The notes beneath the pieces were generated by a model. That model did no database searches. It was not told where the DNA came from and saw nothing but the letters and a program-made list of their open reading frames with translations. Source: Anaerosacchariphilus hominis (GTDB taxonomy: Bacteria; Bacillota; Clostridia; Lachnospirales; Lachnospiraceae). From it: 64,000 bases of DNA. Every line of letters starts with the position of its first letter. The stretch's first letter is position 1. Shown one piece after another: positions 42,213 to 50,999 of this stretch. The translations under genes and the position numbers were made by a program. The DNA lies in contig NZ_JACOOR010000004.1 of assembly GCF_014290175.1 (NCBI RefSeq), positions 62,001 through 126,000 on the forward strand, in the 5' to 3' direction.

Positions 42213-42779
42213 ATGAAATTCATCGTTGAAACCTCAGCACGTCACGTACATGTAACACAGGAGGATCTGGAGACTCTGTTCGGTAAGGGTTATGAGCTGA
42301 CCAAGAAGAAAGACCTGTCTCAGCCTGGTCAGTTTGCCTGTAATGAGAAGGTAACCATCGTAGGAACCAAGAAAGAGATGACAGCATCTATTCTTGGACC
42401 GGTTCGTCCGGAGACTCAGGTAGAGCTTTCTCTGACAGATGCCCGTTCCATCGGTGTGGTAGCTCCGGTTCGTGAGTCCGGTGACATCGCAGGCAGCGGC
42501 GCATGTAAGCTGGTGGGACCGGCTGGCGAGGTAGAGCTGAAGGAAGGCGTAATCGCAGCAAAGCGTCATATCCACGCTACTCCGGAAGACGCTGAGAAGC
42601 TCGGCGTAAAGGACAAGGACGTTGTATCCGTTAAGGTTGACACTGAGGGCAGAAGCCTGGTATTCGGCGATGTAGTCGTTCGTGTAAGCCCGAAGTACGC
42701 TCTGGCTATGCATATCGATACCGACGAGTCCAACGCAGCAGGCTGCGGCCGCGAGGTTTATGGCGAAATTGTTCGTTAG
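42213..42779 (+). CDS. pduL: PduL-type phosphotransacylase
   Basis: A 188-residue PduL-family phosphate acyltransferase, which swaps CoA and phosphate on acetyl or propionyl groups. Metal-ligand motifs are ARHVHVTQED in the N-terminal half and KRHIHATPEDA in the C-terminal half. No shell-protein targeting extension is visible at the N-terminus. It lies 39 bp before ackA, so it likely replaces the usual Pta in ATP-yielding acetate formation. Start follows AAAAGGAGAATG. Confidence 0.9.
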   Translation: MKFIVETSARHVHVTQEDLETLFGKGYELTKKKDLSQPGQFACNEKVTIVGTKKEMTASILGPVRPETQVELSLTDARSIGVVAPVRESGDIAGSGACKLVGPAGEVELKEGVIAAKRHIHATPEDAEKLGVKDKDVVSVKVDTEGRSLVFGDVVVRVSPKYALAMHIDTDESNAAGCGREVYGEIVR

Positions 42780-42818
42780 TTAACAAGTGAAAGAATAAAC
42801 AAGGGAGAATACATAGCT

Positions 42819-44012
42819 ATGAAAATTTTAGTAATCAACTGCGGAAGCTCCTCTCTGAAATATCAGCTGATTGATATGGAGAATGAGTCTGTAATGGCAA
42901 AAGGTCTCTGTGAGAGAATCGGAATCGAAGGTTCCAAGCTGACACACAAGGCAAACGGCAAAGAGATGGTAGTAGAGCAGGCTATGCCGGCACATACCGA
43001 GGCAATCAAGCTGGTTATGCAGGCTCTGGTAGATCCGGAGTACGGCGTAATCAAGGATACCAAGGAGATCTCCGCAGTCGGACACCGCGTTCTGCATGGC
43101 GGAAAGGTTTACAGCGATTCTATCGTAGTAGACGAGGATGTAAAGCGCGTAATCCGCGAGTGCTTCGACCTGGGACCGCTGCATAACCCGGCGAACCTGA
43201 TGGGTATCGAGGCCTGCGAGGCAGCTATGCCCGGAACTCCGAACGTGGCAGTATGGGATACCGGATTCGGTATGAAGATGCCGGAGAAGGCATACCTCTA
43301 TGCAATCCCCTATGAGTACTATGATAAATACAGCATCCGTCGTTACGGCTTCCACGGCACCAGCCACCTGTTCGTATCCGGCGAGGTTCTGAAGTTCGCT
43401 GAGCTTGACCCGGAGAAGGGCAAGGTTATCGTTTGCCACCTGGGCAACGGAGCAAGTATCTCCGCGTCCATCGGCGGCAAGTGCGTAGACACCTCCATGG
43501 GTCTGACACCTCTTGAGGGTCTGATCATGGGTACCAGAAGTGGTGACGTTGATCCGGCTGTTGTACAGTTTATCTGCAACAAAGAGGGCAAGGACGTCAA
43601 TGAGGTTCTGAACATCCTGAACAAGAAGTCCGGTATCCTGGGCATGAGTGATGGTATCTCCAGCGACTTCCGCGATGTCGGAAAGGCAGCAGAGGAAGGC
43701 AACCATCATGCACAGGTAGCTCTGGATGCATTCATCTACCGCGTAGCAAAATACATCGGCGCGTACACAGCAGCCATGAATGGTGTAGACGCTATCGCCT
43801 TTACAGCAGGCGTAGGCGAGAACGATATCGAGAGCCGTAAGAAGATCTGTGAGTACCTGGGATACCTGGGCGTAGAGATCGACGACGAGGCAAATAACTG
43901 CCGTGGCAAGGTACAGATGATTTCTACTCCGAATTCTAAGGTTAAGGTAATGGTTTACCCGACCAACGAGGAGCTGGCTATTGCGCGTGAGACCGAGCGT
44001 CTGGTAAAATAA
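42819..44012 (+). CDS. ackA: Acetate kinase
   Basis: A 397-residue acetate kinase, making ATP from acetyl phosphate. Motifs are INCGSSSLKYQL at the start, RRYGFHGTSHLFV, and NGASISASIGGK. Codon use is strongly biased to a few codons, as in highly expressed genes. Operon with pduL. Confidence 0.96.
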   Translation: MKILVINCGSSSLKYQLIDMENESVMAKGLCERIGIEGSKLTHKANGKEMVVEQAMPAHTEAIKLVMQALVDPEYGVIKDTKEISAVGHRVLHGGKVYSDSIVVDEDVKRVIRECFDLGPLHNPANLMGIEACEAAMPGTPNVAVWDTGFGMKMPEKAYLYAIPYEYYDKYSIRRYGFHGTSHLFVSGEVLKFAELDPEKGKVIVCHLGNGASISASIGGKCVDTSMGLTPLEGLIMGTRSGDVDPAVVQFICNKEGKDVNEVLNILNKKSGILGMSDGISSDFRDVGKAAEEGNHHAQVALDAFIYRVAKYIGAYTAAMNGVDAIAFTAGVGENDIESRKKICEYLGYLGVEIDDEANNCRGKVQMISTPNSKVKVMVYPTNEELAIARETERLVK

Positions 44013-44015
44013 TGC

Positions 44016-44044
44016 TTGACAAACCACTGCTGGGTGGTTATAAT
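44016..44044 (+). promoter_or_regulatory. Consensus promoter of yceD-rpmF
   Basis: TTGACA (44016-44021), 17-bp spacer, TATAAT (44039-44044). The spacer holds an inverted repeat AACCAC-TGCTGG-GTGGTT, which may be an operator or the end hairpin of ackA. Confidence 0.85.
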
Positions 44045-44070
44045 AGCCTAGTGTGCATTAGGAGAGAACT

Positions 44071-44592
44071 ATGCTGATCAATTTGACAGATGTTTTGTCC
44101 TGTGAAGAAAAAGTGGTTAAGAGGACAGTGGAGACGGAGTTTCAGTCTTTTGACTCAAGCCTGGGAAGCTTTCCCCTGACGGAGGAAGAACCGCTGAATC
44201 TGACGCTTACGAATCTGGGCGGCGATAAGCTGCTGGTAGAGGGTGAGCAGAAGTTCGTGGCGAAGATTCCCTGTGACCGCTGTCTGACCGAAACAGAGGT
44301 GCCCATTGAGATTTTCTTTTCCAAGGAGATCGACATGAAGCAGTCTGCGGAAGGAAGAATCGACGATCTGGACGAAACCGATTTTATCGATGGATACAAC
44401 CTGGACACAGAAAAGCTGGTGTACGGCGAGCTTCTGCTGAACTGGCCCATGAAGACGCTGTGCAGGGATGACTGTAAAGGCATCTGTAAGAAATGCGGTA
44501 AGAATCTGAATGAGGGCGACTGCGGCTGTGATACGGTGGAGTTGGATCCGAGAATGGCGGTTATAGCCGACATATTTAAAAACAGTAAGTGA
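44071..44592 (+). CDS. YceD/DUF177 protein
   Basis: A 173-residue YceD-family protein, co-transcribed with rpmF as usual, implicated in 23S rRNA handling and ribosome maturation. Cys pairs CDRC and CRDDCKGICKKC suggest bound zinc. Confidence 0.9.
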   Translation: MLINLTDVLSCEEKVVKRTVETEFQSFDSSLGSFPLTEEEPLNLTLTNLGGDKLLVEGEQKFVAKIPCDRCLTETEVPIEIFFSKEIDMKQSAEGRIDDLDETDFIDGYNLDTEKLVYGELLLNWPMKTLCRDDCKGICKKCGKNLNEGDCGCDTVELDPRMAVIADIFKNSK

Positions 44593-44610
44593 TTAGAGGA
44601 GGTGTAACCT

Positions 44611-44790
44611 GTGTCTATTTGTCCTAAGAATAAATCTTCCAAGGGAAGAAGAGATAAGAGAAGAGCAAACTGGAAGATGAGTGCTATGAATCTTGTAAAG
44701 TGCAGCAAGTGCGGCGCCCTGATGATGCCTCATAGAGTTTGCAAGTCCTGCGGAAGCTACAACAAGAAAGAGATCATCGCTCAGGATTAA
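44611..44790 (+). CDS. rpmF: 50S ribosomal protein L32
   Basis: A 59-residue ribosomal protein read from a GTG start at 44611, with GAGGAGGTGTAACC before it. It has the L32 start SICPKNKSSKGRRDKRR (17 residues) and the zinc-type CSKC and CKSC pairs. Too short for ordinary ORF cut-offs. Followed by a terminator. Confidence 0.95.
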   Translation: MSICPKNKSSKGRRDKRRANWKMSAMNLVKCSKCGALMMPHRVCKSCGSYNKKEIIAQD

Positions 44791-44800
44791 TTTTGACGAA

Positions 44801-44848
44801 AAAGACGGAGTAGTAGAATCAAAAGATTTTACTATTCCGTTTTTTTAT
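44801..44848 (+). terminator. Intrinsic terminator after rpmF
   Basis: ACGGAGTAGTAGAATC pairs with GATTTTACTATTCCGT, followed by a T-run. Confidence 0.85.
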
Positions 44849-44920
44849 GCCGAATTTTCACAAAAGGATCATAATTATCTGGTATAATTCTATTAAAATG
44901 CCCTGTGAGGAGGATGGAAC

Positions 44921-45601
44921 ATGGAGAAGTTAAAAATTCTTGTGGTAGATGACGAAAGCAGAATGCGGAAGCTGGTGCGGGATTTCCTGGTAAAGCAGAA
45001 TTTTGAAGTGCTGGAGGCCGGAGACGGAGTCGAGGCCCTGGATGTGTTTTTCGGCACAGAGGGCATCGCCCTGGTGATTCTGGATGTTATGATGCCAAAG
45101 ATGGATGGCTGGCAGGTCTGCCGGGAGATCCGCTCCTATTCCAAGGTTCCCATCATCATGCTGACAGCCAAAAGCGACGAGCGGGATGAGCTGCAGGGCT
45201 TTGAACTGGGTGTGGACGAGTATATTTCCAAGCCCTTCAGTCCGAAGATCCTGGTGGCCCGGGTGGAGGCGATCCTGCGCCGGACCAGTACCCGCGGGGC
45301 GGAGGATGTGCTGAGCGTCAGCGGCATTGAGCTGAATAAGGCGGCTCATATTGTAAAGGTGGACGGAAAACAGCTGGATCTGAGCTTCAAGGAATTTGAG
45401 CTTCTGACTTACTTTATGGAGAATCAGGGCATCGCCCTGTCCAGGGAAAAGATCCTGAATAATGTGTGGAATTATGATTATTTCGGAGATGCCAGAACCA
45501 TTGATACCCATGTGAAAAAGCTGCGGAGCAAGCTGGGAGACAAGGGAGAACTCATCAAGACCATCTGGGGTATGGGTTATAAGTTTGAGGCAGCCGAGTA
45601 A
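44921..45601 (+). CDS. OmpR-family response regulator
   Basis: A 226-residue two-component regulator. Receiver domain with acidic pair VDDESR and phospho-Asp in LVILDVMMPKMDG; the C-terminal winged helix has DARTIDTHVKKLRSKLG. A histidine kinase gene follows 19 bp later. Stimulus unknown. Confidence 0.93.
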   Translation: MEKLKILVVDDESRMRKLVRDFLVKQNFEVLEAGDGVEALDVFFGTEGIALVILDVMMPKMDGWQVCREIRSYSKVPIIMLTAKSDERDELQGFELGVDEYISKPFSPKILVARVEAILRRTSTRGAEDVLSVSGIELNKAAHIVKVDGKQLDLSFKEFELLTYFMENQGIALSREKILNNVWNYDYFGDARTIDTHVKKLRSKLGDKGELIKTIWGMGYKFEAAE

Positions 45602-45620
45602 GGAACTGAGGGGATAAGAA

Positions 45621-47105
45621 ATGAAGCATTCAATCAAGCGCCAGATGGCGGCCATTTTTATCGGTGTGATAGCGGGCACCTTTTTGTGCTGCGCCCTCAT
45701 CAATGCCTTTTTCCTGAAGGATTATTATATGGCGGACAAGAAGAAGGCCATCGTCAGCGCCTATGAGGTGCTGAATTCCGGAGTCAGCAGCGGCAAGTAC
45801 GAGGATAATACCTTCAAAACCAGACTGGAGGGCATCTGCAATACGGATAACATCTCCATCTTTGTCATGGATAACAGCGGCGAGCCCAAGCTGGCCACGA
45901 ACCGGGATTATCAGATGCTGCAGAAAAAGCTGTACAGCTATATTTTTGAGACAGACGCCAGGGACACGGTGGTGCTGGATACCACGGACAAGTATGTGAT
46001 CCGGGAGTCCCAGGATCGGATGCTCCAGGCAGATTATCTGGAGATCGTAGGAACCCTGGATTCCGGGGAGCCTTTTATCATGCAGACGGCCATCGAGAGT
46101 ATCCGGGACAGCGCGGCTATCTCCAACCGGTTTTTTCTCTATATCGCGGCGGCGGCCATCGGTGTCAGTTCTCTTCTTATCTGGTGGCTTTCCAGACGGA
46201 TCTCCGAGCCCATCCTGGAGCTTACGGATATCTCCAGACGTATGACAGAGCTGGATTTTAATGCCAAGTTTACTTCTAAGTCAGATAATGAGATCGGTGT
46301 ACTGGGAGAGCATATCAACCAGTTATCTGAGAATCTGGAACGGACCATTTCGGAGCTGAAGACGGCTAATAATGAGCTTCAGAAAGACATTGAGCAGAAG
46401 ACCCAGATCGATGAGATGCGAAAGGAATTCCTGTCCAATGTGTCCCATGAGCTGAAGACACCCATAGCCCTGATCCAGGGCTATGCGGAGGGACTGAAGG
46501 AGTGTATTAACGACGATCCGGAGAGCCGGGACTTTTACTGCGAGGTCATCATGGACGAGGCAGGCAAGATGAATACCATGGTGAAGAATCTGTTGTCCTT
46601 AAATCAGCTGGAATTCGGAAACGATGTGGTGACCATGGAGCGCTTTGATATCGCGGCACTGATCCGAAACGTGCTGAATTCTTCCCGGATTCTCATGGAG
46701 CAGAAGGGCATCCACTTGATTTTCAAGGAGACGGAACCGGTCTACGTGTGGGCTGACGAGTTCAAGATCGAAGAAGTGGTGACTAATTATATCAGCAATG
46801 CCATCAACCACTGTGAGTTTGATAAGGTCATTGAGGTGAAGCTTCAGCAGGAAGAGGAGCTGGTACGGGTCTCTGTATTCAATACGGGGCAGCCCATTCC
46901 GGAAGCGGATCTGGATAAGGTCTGGATTAAGTTTTACAAGGTGGACAAGGCCCGCACCCGGGAGTATGGGGGCAGCGGGATCGGTTTGTCCATTGTAAAG
47001 GCCATTATGGATTCCCTGCACCGGGAATGCGGCGTCAGAAACTACGAGAATGGGGTGGAGTTCTGGTTTGAGCTGGATGCCAGAGCCATGGAGAACGCAA
47101 ATTAA
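45621..47105 (+). CDS. Membrane sensor histidine kinase
   Basis: A 494-residue kinase, partner of 44921. Membrane helix 1 near residues 9-29, an extracellular sensor domain, helix 2 near 172-192, HAMP domain, H-box SNVSHELKTPIALIQGYAEG (20 residues), N-box NYISNAINHC and G-box GGSGIGLSIVKAI. Confidence 0.93.
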   Translation: MKHSIKRQMAAIFIGVIAGTFLCCALINAFFLKDYYMADKKKAIVSAYEVLNSGVSSGKYEDNTFKTRLEGICNTDNISIFVMDNSGEPKLATNRDYQMLQKKLYSYIFETDARDTVVLDTTDKYVIRESQDRMLQADYLEIVGTLDSGEPFIMQTAIESIRDSAAISNRFFLYIAAAAIGVSSLLIWWLSRRISEPILELTDISRRMTELDFNAKFTSKSDNEIGVLGEHINQLSENLERTISELKTANNELQKDIEQKTQIDEMRKEFLSNVSHELKTPIALIQGYAEGLKECINDDPESRDFYCEVIMDEAGKMNTMVKNLLSLNQLEFGNDVVTMERFDIAALIRNVLNSSRILMEQKGIHLIFKETEPVYVWADEFKIEEVVTNYISNAINHCEFDKVIEVKLQQEEELVRVSVFNTGQPIPEADLDKVWIKFYKVDKARTREYGGSGIGLSIVKAIMDSLHRECGVRNYENGVEFWFELDARAMENAN

Positions 47106-47143
47106 AATCAATGGAAAATTAAGAAACTGTTTTTGAAAAATGC

Positions 47144-47172
47144 TTGTAATCTTCCCAAAACTTCGCTAAAAT
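47144..47172 (+). promoter_or_regulatory. Promoter of the comEA-like operon
   Basis: TTGTAA (47144-47149), 17-bp spacer, TAAAAT (47167-47172), about 46 bp before the start codon. Confidence 0.6.
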
Positions 47173-47218
47173 GAAATAGTCTGTATCGGAGGGGTCTCAT
47201 CCGCGGAAAGGATGAGAA

Positions 47219-47920
47219 ATGCGAGTAAAACAGATAAAAAACAGAGTAGGGATGATGGTTCTTTTTCTGAGTTTCTGCATGGTTTCCGGCCTGACCGGCT
47301 GTAAGGGCCGGGCGGTGCTGTATGACAGCGCCCGGGAGACGAAAACGGCAGCAGAGAATGAGGAGACAGAGTCCGAGGAAACAGCAGAGGAGCTGACAGA
47401 CCGTACGAAGGAGAACTCTGCAGAGGGCGATGAAGTACAGCAGCCGGACACCGGGCAGACAGAAATGATCCGGATCTATATCTGCGGCGAAGTGACATCC
47501 CCCGGAGTTTACGGACTTCCGGCGGGAAGCCGGATTGAGGATGCGGTGCAGGCGGCGGGAGGTATGACGGAAACGGCAGCCCCTACCTGGCTGAATCTGG
47601 CTGAGCCCATCACAGACGGCCAGAAGATAGAAGTACCTTCTGAGGAAAAAGCACAGAAGTGGGAAGAAGCCAGACTCGGGACCGGGACGGATATGGGGAG
47701 TGACGGGACCTCCGGGATCCAGTCGTCAGAAAAGGTGAACCTGAACCGGGCCACAGCCCAGGAGCTCATGACCCTTCCGGGGATCGGAGAGTCCAAGGCC
47801 GGAGAGATCATCCGGTACCGGGAGGCCCACGGCGCGTTTTCCAAACCGGAAGATCTGATGAAGATTCCGGGCATCAAAGAAGGGGTTTTTCATAAAATTC
47901 AAGATCAAATAACAGTATGA
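47219..47920 (+). CDS. comEA: ComEA-like lipoprotein (SLBB plus helix-hairpin-helix)
   Basis: A 233-residue protein with an N-terminal signal and lipobox GLTGC (Cys24), an acidic Glu/Thr linker, an SLBB domain (IYICGEVTSPGVYGLPAGSR, 20 residues) and a C-terminal pair of helix-hairpin-helix motifs (VNLNRATAQELMTLPGIGES, then PEDLMKIPGI). This is the DNA receptor layout of competence. A comEC follows 3 kb downstream. Confidence 0.9.
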   Translation: MRVKQIKNRVGMMVLFLSFCMVSGLTGCKGRAVLYDSARETKTAAENEETESEETAEELTDRTKENSAEGDEVQQPDTGQTEMIRIYICGEVTSPGVYGLPAGSRIEDAVQAAGGMTETAAPTWLNLAEPITDGQKIEVPSEEKAQKWEEARLGTGTDMGSDGTSGIQSSEKVNLNRATAQELMTLPGIGESKAGEIIRYREAHGAFSKPEDLMKIPGIKEGVFHKIQDQITV

Positions 47921-47932
47921 CGAGGCGGGAAC

Positions 47933-48619
47933 ATGGGAAAGAAAGTATTGGTAGTAGACGATGAAAAGCTGATAGTGAAAGGACTGCGTTTCAGTCTGGA
48001 ACAGGACGACATGGAAGTGGACTGTGCCTACGACGGAGAAGAGGCCCTGGAGTACGCCAGAGCGAAGGAATACGATATCGTGCTTTTGGATGTGATGCTT
48101 CCCAAGCTGGATGGTTTTCAGGTCTGCCAGCAGATACGGGAATTTTCCAATATGCCCATCATTATGCTGACGGCAAAGGGCGACGACATGGATAAGATTC
48201 TGGGTCTGGAATACGGTGCAGACGATTATATTACGAAGCCCTTCAATATTCTGGAGATCAAGGCCCGCATGAAAGCCATCATGCGCCGGACCGGCGGAAC
48301 AGAAAAGGAGAAAAAGGGAAAGACTGTGGAAGCCGCGGATCTGAAGATGGATCTGGACAGCCGCCGTCTCTTTATCGAGGGCCGTGAGATCAATCTGACG
48401 GCCAAGGAGTTCGATCTGCTGGAGCTGATGGCAGTGAACCCGGGCAAGGTATACAGCCGGGAGAATCTGCTGAATACGGTCTGGGGCTACGAGTACCCGG
48501 GCGATGTGCGTACCGTGGATGTTCATATCCGAAGACTGCGGGAAAAGATCGAGACGAATCCCAGCGAGCCGAAATACGTTCATACGAAGTGGGGAGTGGG
48601 CTATTATTTCCAGGCATAG
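47933..48619 (+). CDS. OmpR-family response regulator
   Basis: A 228-residue regulator with VDDEKL, phospho-Asp in IVLLDVMLPKLDG, and winged helix DVRTVDVHIRRLREKI near the C-terminus. It is paired with the next kinase. The ending VHTKWGVGYYF is typical of this subclass. Confidence 0.93.
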   Translation: MGKKVLVVDDEKLIVKGLRFSLEQDDMEVDCAYDGEEALEYARAKEYDIVLLDVMLPKLDGFQVCQQIREFSNMPIIMLTAKGDDMDKILGLEYGADDYITKPFNILEIKARMKAIMRRTGGTEKEKKGKTVEAADLKMDLDSRRLFIEGREINLTAKEFDLLELMAVNPGKVYSRENLLNTVWGYEYPGDVRTVDVHIRRLREKIETNPSEPKYVHTKWGVGYYFQA

Positions 48620-48635
48620 AATCATATTTTCCTAT

Positions 48636-50033
48636 TTGAAAAGTTTAAAATTCAGAATTCTGCTGGTGTTGCTGGTGGCCGTGTGGCTGCCTATGCTGCT
48701 GGTAGCCTTCAGCATTCTCAGAAGCTGTGAGGAGCGGTCTATCGCGGCCCGGAGCACGGAGGTGCAGAACCAGTGCAGGATTCTGTCTAATCAGCTGGTC
48801 GGGTCTCACTATCTGGAGAACCCGTCTTCCGATCTGGTGGACGGAGAACTCACACAGCTTTCCGGCGTCTATGACGGTCGGATCATCATTATCAATCAGG
48901 ATTTCCGCGTGGTCAAGGATACTTATGGCCTGGTGGAGAGCAAATATATGGTATCAGAGGAAGTCATCAGCTGCTTTAAGGGAGATACCACCAATCAGGT
49001 CTCCGGCAGCCGGTTTATCGAGATGACTGTGCCCATCCAGGAAACAGACTCAGCGAAGATCGTGGGTGTACTGCTGGTGAGTATTTCCATCGACGGAATC
49101 AGGGATAATCTGGAGGTGCTCACCAGGAATGCCTGGACCTTTCTGATGGTCTATGGTGTGCTGATGACTGTGGCGGCCATGTTCCTGTCCTATCTGCTGG
49201 TGCGTCCGGTGGAGCGGATCATCCGGGGGCTGCAGGAGATCGCCAGCGGCCATTCCAGCGAGGATCTGGAGGTGCGGACCTACACGGAGACCCGCCGGAT
49301 CTCTGAGGAATTCAATAAGATCAGTATGCAGATGCGGGTGCTGGACGAGTCCCGTCAGGAGTTTGTATCCAACGTGTCCCATGAACTGAAGACGCCCATT
49401 ACCTCTATGAAGGTACTGGCGGATTCCCTGCTGACCCAGGAAGAGGTACCAAATGAGCTTTATCGGGAGTTCATGGGCGATATCGCCGAAGAGATCGAGC
49501 GGGAGAATAAGATTATTACCGATCTGCTGTCCCTGGTAAAGATGGATAAGAAGGCTGCGACCCTGAATATTGAACCGGTAGATATGAACGATCTGCTGGA
49601 ACTGATTCTGAAGCGGCTGCGCCCCATCGCCGCAAAGAAGAATATCGAGATGGTGCTGGAAAGCTTCCGTCCGGTGACGGCGGAGGTGGACGAGGGCAGA
49701 CTGACCCTGGCCTTCACAAACCTGGTGGAGAACGCCATCAAATACAATAAAGAAAACGGCTGGGTACATGTGTCCCTGGACGCGGACCACAAGTTCTTTT
49801 ATGTGAAGGTTATGGATTCGGGTATGGGAATCCCGGAGGAGTCCCTGGACTATATCTTCGAGCGGTTTTACCGGGTGGACAAGTCCCATTCCAGTGAGAT
49901 CGACGGGACCGGCCTGGGCCTGGCCATCGCGAAAAGCGCTGTGCTGGTACACAAGGGTGCCATCAAGGTGTCCAGCAAGTTGGGCGAGGGCACCACATTT
50001 TCCGTGCGGATTCCGCTGACATATATTGCGTAG
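48636..50033 (+). CDS. Membrane sensor histidine kinase
   Basis: Histidine kinase partner of 47933. First membrane helix LLVLLVAVWLPMLLVAFSIL (20 residues), an extracellular region, a second helix near LMVYGVLMTVAAMFLSYLLV (20 residues), HAMP, H-box SNVSHELKTPITSMKVLADS (20 residues), N-box NLVENAIKYN and G-box GTGLGLAIAKSAV. No good start is visible: the first in-frame ATG (48504) lies 115 bp inside the regulator and lacks a ribosome site; I take TTG 48636, just upstream of the first helix, as the most likely start, with translational coupling. The start is uncertain; the body is not. Confidence 0.85.
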   Translation: MKSLKFRILLVLLVAVWLPMLLVAFSILRSCEERSIAARSTEVQNQCRILSNQLVGSHYLENPSSDLVDGELTQLSGVYDGRIIIINQDFRVVKDTYGLVESKYMVSEEVISCFKGDTTNQVSGSRFIEMTVPIQETDSAKIVGVLLVSISIDGIRDNLEVLTRNAWTFLMVYGVLMTVAAMFLSYLLVRPVERIIRGLQEIASGHSSEDLEVRTYTETRRISEEFNKISMQMRVLDESRQEFVSNVSHELKTPITSMKVLADSLLTQEEVPNELYREFMGDIAEEIERENKIITDLLSLVKMDKKAATLNIEPVDMNDLLELILKRLRPIAAKKNIEMVLESFRPVTAEVDEGRLTLAFTNLVENAIKYNKENGWVHVSLDADHKFFYVKVMDSGMGIPEESLDYIFERFYRVDKSHSSEIDGTGLGLAIAKSAVLVHKGAIKVSSKLGEGTTFSVRIPLTYIA

Positions 50034-50043
50034 GAGGGGTTCT

Positions 50044-50991
50044 GTGAACCAGAAAAAGAAAACACGGGCGCTGGTTCTTATGCTGCTGACAGGTATCCTG
50101 CTTTTGATGGCCGGATGCCGGAAAAAGGAACAGCAGCAGGAAGAGGATACCGGCTACCAGATTTATTATATCAATAAAGAAGAGACTGCCGTAGTGACCG
50201 AAAGCTATGAGCCGGAGGCGCAGACCACAGCGGACCTGATCGATGAATTATTACAGCAGCTGAAGACGAATCCGACAGATACGGAGGAAAAGTCTGCCAT
50301 TCCGAAGAACGTGAGCGTGAGCTCCTGGGAGATAGAGAACGGTCAGCTGTCCCTGCATTTTGGCAGCGGGTATCAGGAAATGAACCGGCTTTACGAGATT
50401 TTGTGTCGTTCTGCCGTGGTGCGGACCCTGTGCCAGATTCCGGAAGTGGAAAGCGTCACCTTTTTCATCGGGGATAATCCATTGATGAACCTGGACGAGA
50501 CACCGGTGGGGCAGATGACTGCAGACAGCTTCGTAGAAAATACAGGCGACGAGATCAATACCTATACCGATACTACCCTGAAGCTGTATTTTGCCAACAA
50601 GGCCGGTGACAAGCTGGTGGAGGAGCAGGTGGACGTGCGCTACAGCAGCAATATGTCCGTGGAGAAGCTGGTGGTAGAGCAGCTGATCCGGGGTCCGATT
50701 ACCAAAGATGTCTATCCGACCATTCCTCCGGAGACGAAAGTGCTCAGTGTTTCTGTGAAGGATGGAATCTGCTATGTGAATCTGAACGACGGATTCCTGG
50801 AGCAGGGATATGATTTGACGGAGGCGGTTCCCATCTATTCCATCGTGAACTCTCTGACCGAGATTCCGGGCATCAGCAAGGTGCAGATTCTGGTGAACGG
50901 GGAGACCAACCGGGTCTATCGGGAAAGCATCCGTTTTGACACCGCCTTTGAGCGCAATCTGGATCTGGTGGAAAAAGACGGCCAGAAATAA
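50044..50991 (+). CDS. GerMN-domain sporulation lipoprotein
   Basis: A 315-residue lipoprotein with lipobox LMAGC (near residue 23 from the GTG start) and two GerMN-type domains, the second with LYFANKAGDKLVEEQVDVRY (20 residues). GTG 50044 is selected because AGGAGGGG lies just before it. GerM-like proteins act in sporulation and germination. Coupled to the upstream kinase (11 bp). Confidence 0.85.
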   Translation: MNQKKKTRALVLMLLTGILLLMAGCRKKEQQQEEDTGYQIYYINKEETAVVTESYEPEAQTTADLIDELLQQLKTNPTDTEEKSAIPKNVSVSSWEIENGQLSLHFGSGYQEMNRLYEILCRSAVVRTLCQIPEVESVTFFIGDNPLMNLDETPVGQMTADSFVENTGDEINTYTDTTLKLYFANKAGDKLVEEQVDVRYSSNMSVEKLVVEQLIRGPITKDVYPTIPPETKVLSVSVKDGICYVNLNDGFLEQGYDLTEAVPIYSIVNSLTEIPGISKVQILVNGETNRVYRESIRFDTAFERNLDLVEKDGQK

Positions 50992-50999
50992 AAATCAAA

